Part shown: piece after piece, positions 7,937 to 16,300 of the stretch | Numbering within the stretch: position 1 is the first letter of the stretch | Layout: each line of letters starts with the position of its first letter | Notes under the pieces: generated by a model | Database searches by the model: none | What the model was told of the DNA's origin: nothing | Seen by the model: only the letters and a program-made list of their open reading frames with translations | Source of the DNA: Sinomicrobium oceani | GTDB lineage: Bacteria; Bacteroidota; Bacteroidia; Flavobacteriales; Flavobacteriaceae | Length of the DNA: 64,000 nucleotides | Direction of reading: 5' to 3' | Assembly (NCBI RefSeq): GCF_900119185.1 | Contig: NZ_FPJE01000024.1 | Location: 1 to 64,000 of the forward strand | Program-made: the position numbers and the translations under genes

Positions 7937-8284
7937 ATGAATACAGATTTTGCACAGGAGTGGCTCATGGCGTGGAACAGTCACGATTTGAATAAAATAA
8001 TGGAGCATTACAGCGAAAAAATTGATTTTGTATCTCCTATTATCCAGCAAATGGGAATAAACGCAGAAGGTAAAATTTCCAATAAAAGTGATTTAAAGGA
8101 TTATTTTTCAAAAGCCCTGCAAAAATACCCCGACCTGCACTTTGAATTATATCACGAACTCAAAGGATCTCATTCAATCGTTTTGTTTTACCGAAGTGTA
8201 AATAACTCCTTTTCGGCAGAATATATGGAATTGAATAATGAAGGAAAAGTAAGTAAAGTAAGAGCACATTATAAAATCCAGTAA
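7937..8284 (+). CDS. SnoaL/NTF2-like protein
   Basis: 115 residues. WLMAWNSHDLNKIMEHYSEKIDFVSP is the usual opening of SnoaL/NTF2-like cone-fold proteins, followed by a DLKDYFSKALQKYPDLHFE segment. Members are small-molecule binding proteins, isomerases or cyclases; this one has no diagnostic catalytic residues I can name. It sits 6 bp downstream of the DinB gene and 4 bp before the isochorismatase-like gene. Confidence 0.75.
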   Translation: MNTDFAQEWLMAWNSHDLNKIMEHYSEKIDFVSPIIQQMGINAEGKISNKSDLKDYFSKALQKYPDLHFELYHELKGSHSIVLFYRSVNNSFSAEYMELNNEGKVSKVRAHYKIQ

Positions 8285-8288
8285 GAAA

Positions 8289-8939
8289 ATGGAATACACA
8301 AAAATGAATTGGAATAGGAGTGCCTTGATCATCATTGACATGCAAAAGGATTTTGCAAAAAAAGATGGTGCATCATATATACAGGGAACCGAAGACGTTA
8401 CGGAAAATATTGCCAAACTGGCATCTGTATTTCGTAACTGCCAACTTCCGGTCATACACGTCATTAGACTTTATAAAGAGGATGGCAGTAATGCTGAGCT
8501 ATGCAGAAAGAGCTTGTTTCAAGATGGTAAAAAAATCGTTTCCCCGGGTAGTAATGGAGCTAAAATAGTTACGGAATTATTACCCGAAAATGCGGAAAAT
8601 TATTCAGATATATCGCTGCTAAACGGTCAGATTATACCAATAGCCCCTTATGATTTTATAGTCTATAAACCTCGCTGGGGAGCTTTCTATAGCACACAAT
8701 TAGATGATTGGCTTACCAGTCATCAAATCAATTCGTTGTTGATTGCAGGCTGCAATTTCCCCAATTGCCCCAGAGCTACCATATATGAAGCTAGTGAAAG
8801 AGATTACCATATTAGTATTGTTCCTGAGACTATCTCCGGAATTTACCCCAAAGGTATCGATGAATTGAAAGGGATAGGTGTAGGTATTTGCTCCGTTAAA
8901 GAATTAAAAAATATAATCAAAACCAAAAGAGATGAATAG
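8289..8939 (+). CDS. Isochorismatase-like cysteine hydrolase
   Basis: 216 residues with the family triad: D17 (ALIIIDMQKDF), K127 (FIVYKPRWGAF) and C160 (GCNFPNCPRATIYEASERDY). IxxG-type oxyanion sequence precedes the cysteine. Relatives include nicotinamidases, N-carbamoylsarcosine amidases, ureidoacrylate hydrolases and isochorismatases, so it probably hydrolyses an amide or vinyl-ether bond. The start may instead be the second methionine at 8304. It overlaps the next gene by 8 bp. Confidence 0.85.
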   Translation: MEYTKMNWNRSALIIIDMQKDFAKKDGASYIQGTEDVTENIAKLASVFRNCQLPVIHVIRLYKEDGSNAELCRKSLFQDGKKIVSPGSNGAKIVTELLPENAENYSDISLLNGQIIPIAPYDFIVYKPRWGAFYSTQLDDWLTSHQINSLLIAGCNFPNCPRATIYEASERDYHISIVPETISGIYPKGIDELKGIGVGICSVKELKNIIKTKRDE

Positions 8940-9483
8940 TTATTTGGAAAGCATTAAAAAACAGTTTCTCTATTATAAAATGTTAGGAGAAAAAGCGATG
9001 GAACAACTAACTGAAGAACAATTGTTTTGGCAATACAATGAAGAAAGCAATAGCATCGCCATTCTAGTAAATCATATTGCTGGAAATATGTTATCAAGAT
9101 TTACCGATTTTCTAACCACAGATGGAGAAAAGGGCTGGCGTAATAGGGATTCTGAATTTACGAATTCATTTTTGAACAAAACAGAAATGATGAACTATTG
9201 GAATAAAGGATGGGAATGTCTCTTAACTACGCTTGAACAATTATCAGAAAAAGACTTGGAAAAAATTATTTATATACGGAATGATGGCCATACCGTAGTA
9301 GAAGCCATTAATAGACAATTAGCTCACTACCCATATCATATTGGTCAGATGGTTTTCATTGCCAAAATGCTGAAAAACGAAGCGTGGAATACATTATCCA
9401 TAGCCAGAAATAAATCAGGAGATTACAACAATCGAAAATTTTCACAGGAGAAAAGCAAAAGACATTATACAGATGACTTATAA
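8932..9483 (+). CDS. DUF1572-type DinB-superfamily protein
   Basis: 183 residues. EESNSIAILVNHIAGNMLSRFTDFLTTDGEKGWRNRD and the C-terminal LAHYPYHIGQMVFIAKML correspond to DUF1572 family proteins, a branch of the DinB superfamily with metal-binding histidines in the NHIAGN and HYPYHIGQ segments. No reaction is established. It is the third DinB-fold protein in the cargo, which is unusual for one operon. Confidence 0.82.
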   Translation: MNSYLESIKKQFLYYKMLGEKAMEQLTEEQLFWQYNEESNSIAILVNHIAGNMLSRFTDFLTTDGEKGWRNRDSEFTNSFLNKTEMMNYWNKGWECLLTTLEQLSEKDLEKIIYIRNDGHTVVEAINRQLAHYPYHIGQMVFIAKMLKNEAWNTLSIARNKSGDYNNRKFSQEKSKRHYTDDL

Positions 9484-9495
9484 CCTCTAAAAATT

Positions 9496-9834
9496 ATGAT
9501 TACAAATACAGAAAATACCCTTCACTACACATGGGGAAATCATTGTGATGCCTGGACATTAATACAATCAGACCAAGTCATCATCAAAGAAGAAAAAATG
9601 CCACTAAATACGGAAGAACAAACACATTATCATAATGAAACTGCGCAATTCTTTTATATTCTTGAAGGCGTTGCAACATTTCTACTCAACAAAAAAGAAA
9701 TTGTTGTAAAACAAAATGAAGGGATTAAAATTGAAAAAAAACAATTTCATAAAATTTGTAATAGACACTCAGAATACCTACGTTTTTTAGTGATATCATT
9801 TCCTGGCAATCCTATGGATAGAATCAATTTATAA
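9496..9834 (+). CDS. Cupin-domain protein
   Basis: 112 residues, one cupin barrel. Metal-site motif 1 is HYHNETAQFFYILEG (about residues 36-50), followed by the second conserved stretch EGIKIEKKQFHKICN. Small cupins bind metals and act as isomerases, dioxygenases or sensors; nothing here decides between these. It is the last gene of the same-strand cargo array, 12 bp after the DUF1572 gene. Confidence 0.82.
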   Translation: MITNTENTLHYTWGNHCDAWTLIQSDQVIIKEEKMPLNTEEQTHYHNETAQFFYILEGVATFLLNKKEIVVKQNEGIKIEKKQFHKICNRHSEYLRFLVISFPGNPMDRINL

Positions 9835-9913
9835 TCCTATAAAACAACCTGAATATTATAAAAAGGAAGAATATATAATTAACTGTAAGAATAGAGTCCG
9901 CAAATGAATTATC

Positions 9914-11122
9914 TTGAAAAATGCAAACAAATCATATCCACTTGAATGGCTCGATCTACTTATTACAGTCACGCTCAACCCTTCCAAAACAGATATAGGG
10001 GCAATTACCGATGTGCAGTTAAATAATATTATCCTTCGAATTTCTGAAGAAAATCTTCGTTTACAACTACTCATAAAAAGCCAGGTCTTTTCCACAAACA
10101 AGGAAAATGAAATAAAACTGCTTATCAAACAATACCACTCTTCCTTTATCATATTATTAAATCAAACTCTAGAAAATCAAAAAGCGGCAATCCCAAGGAA
10201 ATTAATTTTAAAGAATACCTATAAGAGCTTACTTGTAAATATTGACGAACTTCTTTCTTTCATAGAAACCCACTTTGCCAATTATCTAAGCCCTGAAGAA
10301 GAGGTCCCAGAAACCTATCTTTCGGTAACACGTAAAGAGCTCAGGAAAAAATTGGATAGATTAAAATCAAAACATAAAAGAATTACAAATCCTGTTATGG
10401 ATATTGTATTAAAGAGATTATATCGTTTTACAGACACCAACTTGAGATATAAAATAGCTTTTAGAGATATTTTTTACAAAAAAGATCTGGTACGGGGGTT
10501 GGAAGAAATAGATTGGAATTCAGTAAATAATAAAGCTTTTTCTCCTATTGATGAGCTACTAATCTATTTAAATTTCAACAGTAAAGGCTACATTAATTTA
10601 CTTACTGAACGTATTTCTCAATGTATTAATAGCTGTGATAATTCTATTGAGAAAATGGATAGATTGCTATACTATTACAAAGCTTTCAACCAATTACATC
10701 GCAAGCCAAGTTTGGTACTGAACCCTAACTATCATGATCTGGAAACAATTTTGGGAAATTGGTTTACACAAGAGATTCTTTACCTAGAAAAGAAATTACA
10801 TCTATCAGTTGTCCCGCTGCAAAGTAAAAAGGAAAACCCAGTAGAAAAGCAATCAACCGCAAAGGAGAAGCAGAAAGTGCTTTGTATGCTTTCTACTGAC
10901 CAGATAGGGCTTATCCTTCGTGCTTCCGATGAGCTACGAATATTGGTTGCAAAGTCAATGAGCCAGATATTTAAAACTATAGTACCCCATTTATCAACCC
11001 CTTATAAAGAAGACCTGTCCTACGATGGCATGCGTAGCAAATCGTATGTAGCAGAAGAACGAGACAAACAAATAGCCATTGAAACCCTGGAACGAATTAT
11101 TAAAAAAATCAAAGAATATTAA
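9914..11122 (+). CDS. RteC-like ICE regulatory protein
   Basis: 402 residues, rich in charged helices. The C-terminal stretch (LSTDQIGLILRASDELRI, KTIVPHLSTPYKEDLSYD, SKSYVAEERDK) looks like RteC-domain proteins of Bacteroidetes conjugative transposons, which activate excision genes in CTnDOT-type elements. The recorded start is a TTG at 9914; no in-frame ATG lies close upstream. It stands between the cargo and the transfer operon, as expected for an ICE control gene. Family assignment is by recall of motifs; function in this element is inferred. Confidence 0.65.
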   Translation: MKNANKSYPLEWLDLLITVTLNPSKTDIGAITDVQLNNIILRISEENLRLQLLIKSQVFSTNKENEIKLLIKQYHSSFIILLNQTLENQKAAIPRKLILKNTYKSLLVNIDELLSFIETHFANYLSPEEEVPETYLSVTRKELRKKLDRLKSKHKRITNPVMDIVLKRLYRFTDTNLRYKIAFRDIFYKKDLVRGLEEIDWNSVNNKAFSPIDELLIYLNFNSKGYINLLTERISQCINSCDNSIEKMDRLLYYYKAFNQLHRKPSLVLNPNYHDLETILGNWFTQEILYLEKKLHLSVVPLQSKKENPVEKQSTAKEKQKVLCMLSTDQIGLILRASDELRILVAKSMSQIFKTIVPHLSTPYKEDLSYDGMRSKSYVAEERDKQIAIETLERIIKKIKEY

Positions 11123-11134
11123 AACCACTATACT

Positions 11135-11665
11135 ATGAAAAAACTATTTCTCATATTCATTATCATCCCTGTGATTGGGTGTCAAACAAATCAAAAACCT
11201 GATAAGGAGACTGTCTTAAAAAGAATCAATGATGATCTAAACTTTCCACGTACTATTGATTATGAAATCTTTTGTAGTGATCCTGCTCATGCTAAAAAGT
11301 TGCTGGATTTAAAGCTTGATGAGAAAGGAATGGTTGCCATTCAAAAAACACAAAGATTAAAAGATATCGGTTCACCGTTAATCTCTTTTACCGAAGCAGC
11401 CCAACCGTATCTGATTAAACCTACAGCAAAGGAAAGGAAGCTCGACATTCAAAAAGTAAAGATTGCAGAAGAAACCATAGATAACATCAAACTCGGAAAC
11501 AGTTCTGAATCCAATGGAAAAACATCTATCCCGGTGACTTATACAGTAACCTGTACCAATATCACCCCATTTTCTGTCTTGATGAAACGTGATTTTTCCA
11601 AACCGATTGATCGCTCCGCTACACTACGTTTCACAGATGGCAAATGGAAACTGATAAAGCCATAA
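11135..11665 (+). CDS. Putative lipoprotein of unknown function
   Basis: 176 residues starting with a lipoprotein signal: a basic N-terminus, hydrophobic core, and lipobox VIGC with the modified cysteine at residue 16. The mature part has no motif I recognise; it ends with ATLRFTDGKWKLIKP, resembling DUF-type small periplasmic domains. It follows the RteC-like gene by 12 bp and has its own terminator downstream. Confidence 0.65.
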   Translation: MKKLFLIFIIIPVIGCQTNQKPDKETVLKRINDDLNFPRTIDYEIFCSDPAHAKKLLDLKLDEKGMVAIQKTQRLKDIGSPLISFTEAAQPYLIKPTAKERKLDIQKVKIAEETIDNIKLGNSSESNGKTSIPVTYTVTCTNITPFSVLMKRDFSKPIDRSATLRFTDGKWKLIKP

Positions 11666-11691
11666 AAATCATTTTTCCATATCATAGTTAC

Positions 11692-11722
11692 AAAAGAGAA
11701 CTTTTTAAGAATGTTCTCTTTT
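11692..11722 (+). terminator. Rho-independent terminator after the lipoprotein gene
   Basis: AAAAGAGAAC (11692-11701) pairs with GTTCTCTTTT (11713-11722) across an 11-nt loop and is followed by further Ts. It closes the RteC-like/lipoprotein unit. The rest of 11723-11906 contains only short unsupported frames. Confidence 0.65.
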
Positions 11723-11906
11723 TTTTGAATAATCTCTTCACGAAAGACATCTATTTCATTAAGGTTCCAATGGTTACAAAAAGGTTCCAGCCAAAAGTTG
11801 GACTTGTAGCGCCCTGCCTGCCTTCGTTTCTTTGCTATCGAGATTAATGTAAACGACCCGACATTAAATGCCGAGTTGAATTGTAGAACGATAAAATGAG
11901 AGGCGT

Positions 11907-12389
11907 ATGTTTACCCAGATTTCATGGACAGACTACCTGTTGGCGGTCTCCATACTACTAGCTATTTATTATTTGTTTGTTGGGGTACGGTATTTTTCCG
12001 ATAACCTTAAAGCCCTGTTGGCAGGAAAACGAAAACTCCCCCAAAAGACATCCCCGTGTCCCGGTTTTCCTGATCATCATCCCACTCTGGAAAATGAAGC
12101 TTCAGAAAATATTTCGGTATCTACAGATGAATATACCGATGACGAATTCGCAGAAGTAGAATACCTGATCGAAAAAGTGAAAACGATGATTGCCGATGCG
12201 CTTGGCAAACAACTTGTCAAGGAAGAATTCAGGAAGTACCTACGCCTTGTCCTTAAAGAATTTCCCTCCGTAAAAACATCCGTACTCCGTCCTTCGGTCA
12301 ATGAACTGATTGTATCGGAGTGCGAAAAACAAGGGATTGGTGCCTTTAATGAAGATGAAGTGGATGCGTTGTGGAGCGAGGAAAGGTAG
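11907..12389 (+). CDS. ICE-associated membrane-anchored protein (unknown, tra region)
   Basis: 160 residues: a single N-terminal membrane segment (SWTDYLLAVSILLAIYYLFV, about residues 5-25), a proline-rich linker, then an acidic cytoplasmic domain ending in SECEKQGIGAFNEDEVDALW. Such proteins often stand directly upstream of traE in flavobacterial conjugative elements, but I know no function. It is the first gene of the transfer module. Confidence 0.6.
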   Translation: MFTQISWTDYLLAVSILLAIYYLFVGVRYFSDNLKALLAGKRKLPQKTSPCPGFPDHHPTLENEASENISVSTDEYTDDEFAEVEYLIEKVKTMIADALGKQLVKEEFRKYLRLVLKEFPSVKTSVLRPSVNELIVSECEKQGIGAFNEDEVDALWSEER

Positions 12390-12396
12390 CAATCCC

Positions 12397-12482
12397 AGCG
12401 GAACGTGTTTCCCTGTTCAACCCCGGGCGTAAGGCGATGTGTGACAGAATGGATGGGTCAGTAACGGCGAAACCGTTCCGCT
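12397..12482 (+). promoter_or_regulatory. Structured leader with alternative hairpins upstream of traE
   Basis: AGCGGAACG (12397-12405) is complementary to CGTTCCGCT (12474-12482), enclosing 68 nt. Within that interval AACGG (12463-12467) can instead pair with CCGTT (12473-12477), using the same bases and followed by CCGCTTTTTATTT. The two structures exclude each other, the layout of an attenuator or conserved leader RNA. It lies between the membrane-protein gene and traE. Confidence 0.45.
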
Positions 12483-12529
12483 TTTTATTTCTAAAAAACT
12501 TTTGATTTTAAACTTTAAAAATGTGAGTT

Positions 12530-12868
12530 ATGAAAATGTGCAGTAAGAAAACAACAAAGTTTAACCGAAAAAAGGTTATTACCATTTGTGCCGCTATGGC
12601 ATTATTAGCCATTCAATACAGTGCTTATGCACAGGATGGTATTGAGGGGATCAACGAAGCCAACACCAAAGTACGCAGCTACTTTGCCGCAGGCACCAAC
12701 CTGATGTATGCCGTAGGTGCATTGCTAGGCTTAATCGGCGCCGTAAAGGTCTATCAAAAATGGAACAACGGCGATCAGGACACCGGAAAGGTAGCGGCCG
12801 CCTGGTTTGGTAGTTGTATTTTTCTGGTGGTTGTGGCTACCGTCATCCAGTCGTTCTTCGGTATCTAA
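12530..12868 (+). CDS. traE: TraE (DUF4134) conjugation protein, VirB2-like pilin candidate
   Basis: 112 residues: signal-peptide-like segment ending near YAQ (residue 35), mature start DGIEGINEANTKVRSYF, then two membrane helices (NLMYAVGALLGLIGAVKVY and AAWFGSCIFLVVVATVIQSFF). This matches DUF4134/TraE of Bacteroidetes conjugative transposons, thought to be the pilin-like subunit of the mating channel. An in-frame ATG two codons in is also possible. It heads the traE-traN block. Confidence 0.85.
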   Translation: MKMCSKKTTKFNRKKVITICAAMALLAIQYSAYAQDGIEGINEANTKVRSYFAAGTNLMYAVGALLGLIGAVKVYQKWNNGDQDTGKVAAAWFGSCIFLVVVATVIQSFFGI

Positions 12869-12880
12869 AATCCCTGAAGT

Positions 12881-13309
12881 ATGCAGACGCAATTAAAAGA
12901 AAAGTTGTGGGCGTTTATCGTCCACAACAATCCCGAATTGATGTTCAATTTGCAGGAAGACTATTCGGTGACCAGCTATCTGGATTCAAAAATAAAGGAC
13001 ATTATGCCTTTGGCGGAACAATTACTTTCTGAAAACCGACCCGATTATGTTGTGGAAGAATTATGTCTGGAGCAGATGACTGAAGAGCTTAAACCTTCCC
13101 GTTACCACTACCTCCTTTCCATACTTGAAGAAGAATTTTCTGCCGACTATGAGCGGTTACGGGAAAGCGGCACGCTCACCTATGAAGTCGTCAACCTGAT
13201 TGCTTACTGCAAGGACATTTTTGACGGATACGGATTCAATGCAGCAAATGAAGAGGACAGGCAGCTACGGTACACTGTCATCGGACAGGTACACGAATAT
13301 CTGAGTTAA
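12881..13309 (+). CDS. ICE-conserved hypothetical protein (possibly DUF1896-like)
   Basis: 142 residues, acidic and helical, no membrane segment or signal. Sequence style (VTSYLDSKIKDIMPLAEQL, VVEELCLEQMTEEL, FSADYERLRESG) resembles small DUF1896-like cytoplasmic proteins of Bacteroidetes mobile elements. It is 12 bp after traE and directly before the methylase-helicase gene, with which such proteins often co-occur. No function is known. Confidence 0.55.
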   Translation: MQTQLKEKLWAFIVHNNPELMFNLQEDYSVTSYLDSKIKDIMPLAEQLLSENRPDYVVEELCLEQMTEELKPSRYHYLLSILEEEFSADYERLRESGTLTYEVVNLIAYCKDIFDGYGFNAANEEDRQLRYTVIGQVHEYLS

Positions 13310-13322
13310 CTACCAATACGAA

Positions 13323-13354
13323 AAAGCCGGTCATTAGGAAAAGAGGACGGCTTT
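13323..13354 (+). terminator. Hairpin between the DUF1896-like gene and the methylase-helicase
   Basis: AAAGCCG (13323-13329) pairs with CGGCTTT (13348-13354) over an 18-nt loop, followed by only a short T run. It could be a weak terminator or a processing site in the transfer operon. Confidence 0.35.
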
Positions 13355-13394
13355 ACAGCCATAAAGGAATTGTGAGAATGAAAAATGTGTGGAT

Positions 13395-16300
13395 ATGGCT
13401 TACAATATTTCAGAAAAACTACAGGACAATATCAGGGCGATCCGAATCGCCCTGAGCCATCAAGACGGTAAAGAACTAAGTCCGGATGAAGTCTCGAACC
13501 TGAAAAAATTCTCAGGTTTTGGAGGGATCAAGGCTATCCTATACCCTTATGGTACACAGGAAGAATGGTCAGCCAATGGGGCTACCAAAGAAGACCTGAA
13601 ACACCATGCAGATATTATGGAGCTGCATGACCTGCTAAAGGAAAACTATACCGAAACTCAATATCGGGAAATTATTTCTTCTTTGCGCAATAGTGTGCTG
13701 ACCGCCTTTTATACCCCGCAGGTAGTTCCCGAAACCTTATACACTGTTCTGGCAGCACAAAATCTGCACCCCAAACGATTGTACGAACCTTCGGCAGGTT
13801 CCGGTATTTTTATCAGTGAAGCGGTAAAGGCTTTTCCTGAATTGGAACAGATTACCGCCGTAGAGAAAGATACCCTTTCCGGGTTGGTACTCTCTGCCAT
13901 CAACAGTACGCTTCCTGTTCCGGCAGAAACCCATATCACCGGTTTTGAAGAAACCCCGATAACCGAAAATTCCAGCTATGACCTTATCGTCAGCAATATT
14001 CCGTTCGGCAATTTTTCGGTATATGATGAGGTTTATCCCAATAAAGCACTATCTGGAAAAATACACAATTACTTTTTTGCCAAGGGATTAGACAAACTAG
14101 CTGATGGCGGTCTCATGGCTTATATTACCACCGATGCTTTCTTAAACAGCCCGTCCAATCAAAAAGCGAGGGAATACCTATTCGAAAAAGCGGATTTTAT
14201 AAGCCTATCAGTTATGCCCGACAACCTGATGAAGGATACCGGCAATACCGAAGCTCCCAACCACCTATTGATTGTTCAAAAGAATGCAACAAAAGAAACC
14301 CTATCCGAAGAAGAAACCTTACTGGTGACTACCGTATCATTAGAGAATGAATATGGAACCTACCATAGCAATAGCTATATTCAACAGCATCGGGATATCA
14401 TTACGGGAAATACCCTCCAACCGGGTAAAAATCAATACGGACAGGCACACGAAACCGTATGGCAGCAAGGCGACCTCAATGACATTCGTGAAAAACTTGG
14501 ACAGACGATTACCGAAGGTTTTAATACCCGTTTAAATCGGGAGCGTTATTTCCAAAGTCAATCCCTACCAATAGAAAAACAGGAATTTGGTGGCAGGAAG
14601 CTGACTTATCTTCCGATGCCTGAGAATAAAGCAGAAACCGTTTCGGTACAGTTAGGGCTTTTTGATACGGCACCGGCAGAACAGATCAACCGTGCCATAG
14701 CCTATATCAACCCTTTGGATGCCACCGTCGTTCGAAAAGAAAGTGCACGGCTTATCAGTACCATTCGTACTACTGATAAGCCTACGCACGAGAGTATTGT
14801 ACTCTTGGCAGCCAAACAACAAAAATCCAATCGCTACCTATATAAACTATATTCCAACGTCAAGGAGATTGATCATTTCTCCGCCAACTGGATGGATGCC
14901 CGCTTATTGGGACATGAACTGCAAAACCTGTCCGGGGAATTGCAAGGGTTTGGCCATGCGTTTACTTACGAAGGTGATCAAACCTTAGAAGGAGTATTTC
15001 AATTAAACGGGCAGGCAGCACGTCCCTTTACCAATATACACCCGTTTCATAAAGAAGGTACACTGATCGTTTATCAGGGACAAGTGGGTACGCTTTCCGA
15101 AATTGATAATGATTTTAAAAATGCGGTGTTCCAACCCCTGGGTATGCAAACCGATAAGCGTTTCTATGAACACTATATAACCCTTCGGGATGAGTACCTA
15201 AAAATTTCCGAAAAAGAAACTACAAGAACTCCGGTTCCCCAAACCGAACGGGATGAGTTGAACCAGCGTTATGATCAATTTATTTCCCAATATGGGCAGT
15301 TAAACAGCCAAGGTAACCGTAGACGCATATTGGAAGATATCGCTTTCGGTTTGACCATGTTATCCTCTTTGGAACGCAGGGAAGGTGAACATTTTGTCAA
15401 GTCCGATATGCTGACCAGCACTGCTCAGGTATCCGTAAAACGTTTTGTCACCGATGACCCGATTGAAGCCCTGGCACATAGCCTGAATGATACCGGAAAG
15501 GTGGATATCGGGTTTATTGGTGCGGCCATGGGATTGGAGGAACCGGAAACCATTGCCCATTTGGGCGAGCATATTTACCTGAACCCGGTAAGCAAAGATT
15601 GGGAAACCGCAGATCAGTTCCTGAGCGGTAACGTAGTGGAAAAATTACGACAGGCAAAACAACAAACGGGTGCTGAGAATGATACCCCACAAGTACAAAG
15701 AAGCCTGACCGCTTTGGAAAAAGTTCAACCCGAACGCATCCCTTTCGAACTATTGGATTTTAACCTGGGCGAACGCTGGATTCCCGTAAGCTATTACGAA
15801 CGTTTTGCTGCGGAACTCTTCGAGCAACATACGGGTATCAATTATTTTCCTTCATTGGATGCCTTTAAGGTCACCACCGGGATGAATACCAAAGTAGCCC
15901 GGGAATTTGCCGTCACCCCGAAAAGCGGACGGACTACCTACGGCTATACCTTGCTGGAACATGCTTTGGAAAATACAACACCGTTTTTCACCTATGAGGT
16001 ATCCGTTGGCGATGGCAAAAGCATACGGGTGCCCGATAATGAAGCCATTCAACTGGCGCACCAAAAGATCGACCAGATACGCAATGGCTTTATAGATTGG
16101 CTCAAAGAATTGCCGGATACCGATAAAAAGCATATCGAAAACCTGTACAACGATACCTTCAATTGTTATGTATTACGGGAATTTGACGGTAGTCACCTGA
16201 ACTTTCCCGGACTGGACAAAAAGGCTTTGGGCATTGAAGATTTGTACAGCAGTCAGAAAAATGCTGCCTGGCGCATTATCCAAAACAGGGGCGCACTGAT

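Noticed and set aside
9856-10152. Minus-strand open frame opposite the RteC-like gene
   Set aside because: Shadow of a plus-strand gene whose C-terminal motifs are recognised.
11644-11847. Small ORF downstream of the lipoprotein gene
   Set aside because: It overlaps the preceding gene end, runs through a terminator hairpin and has no recognisable sequence.
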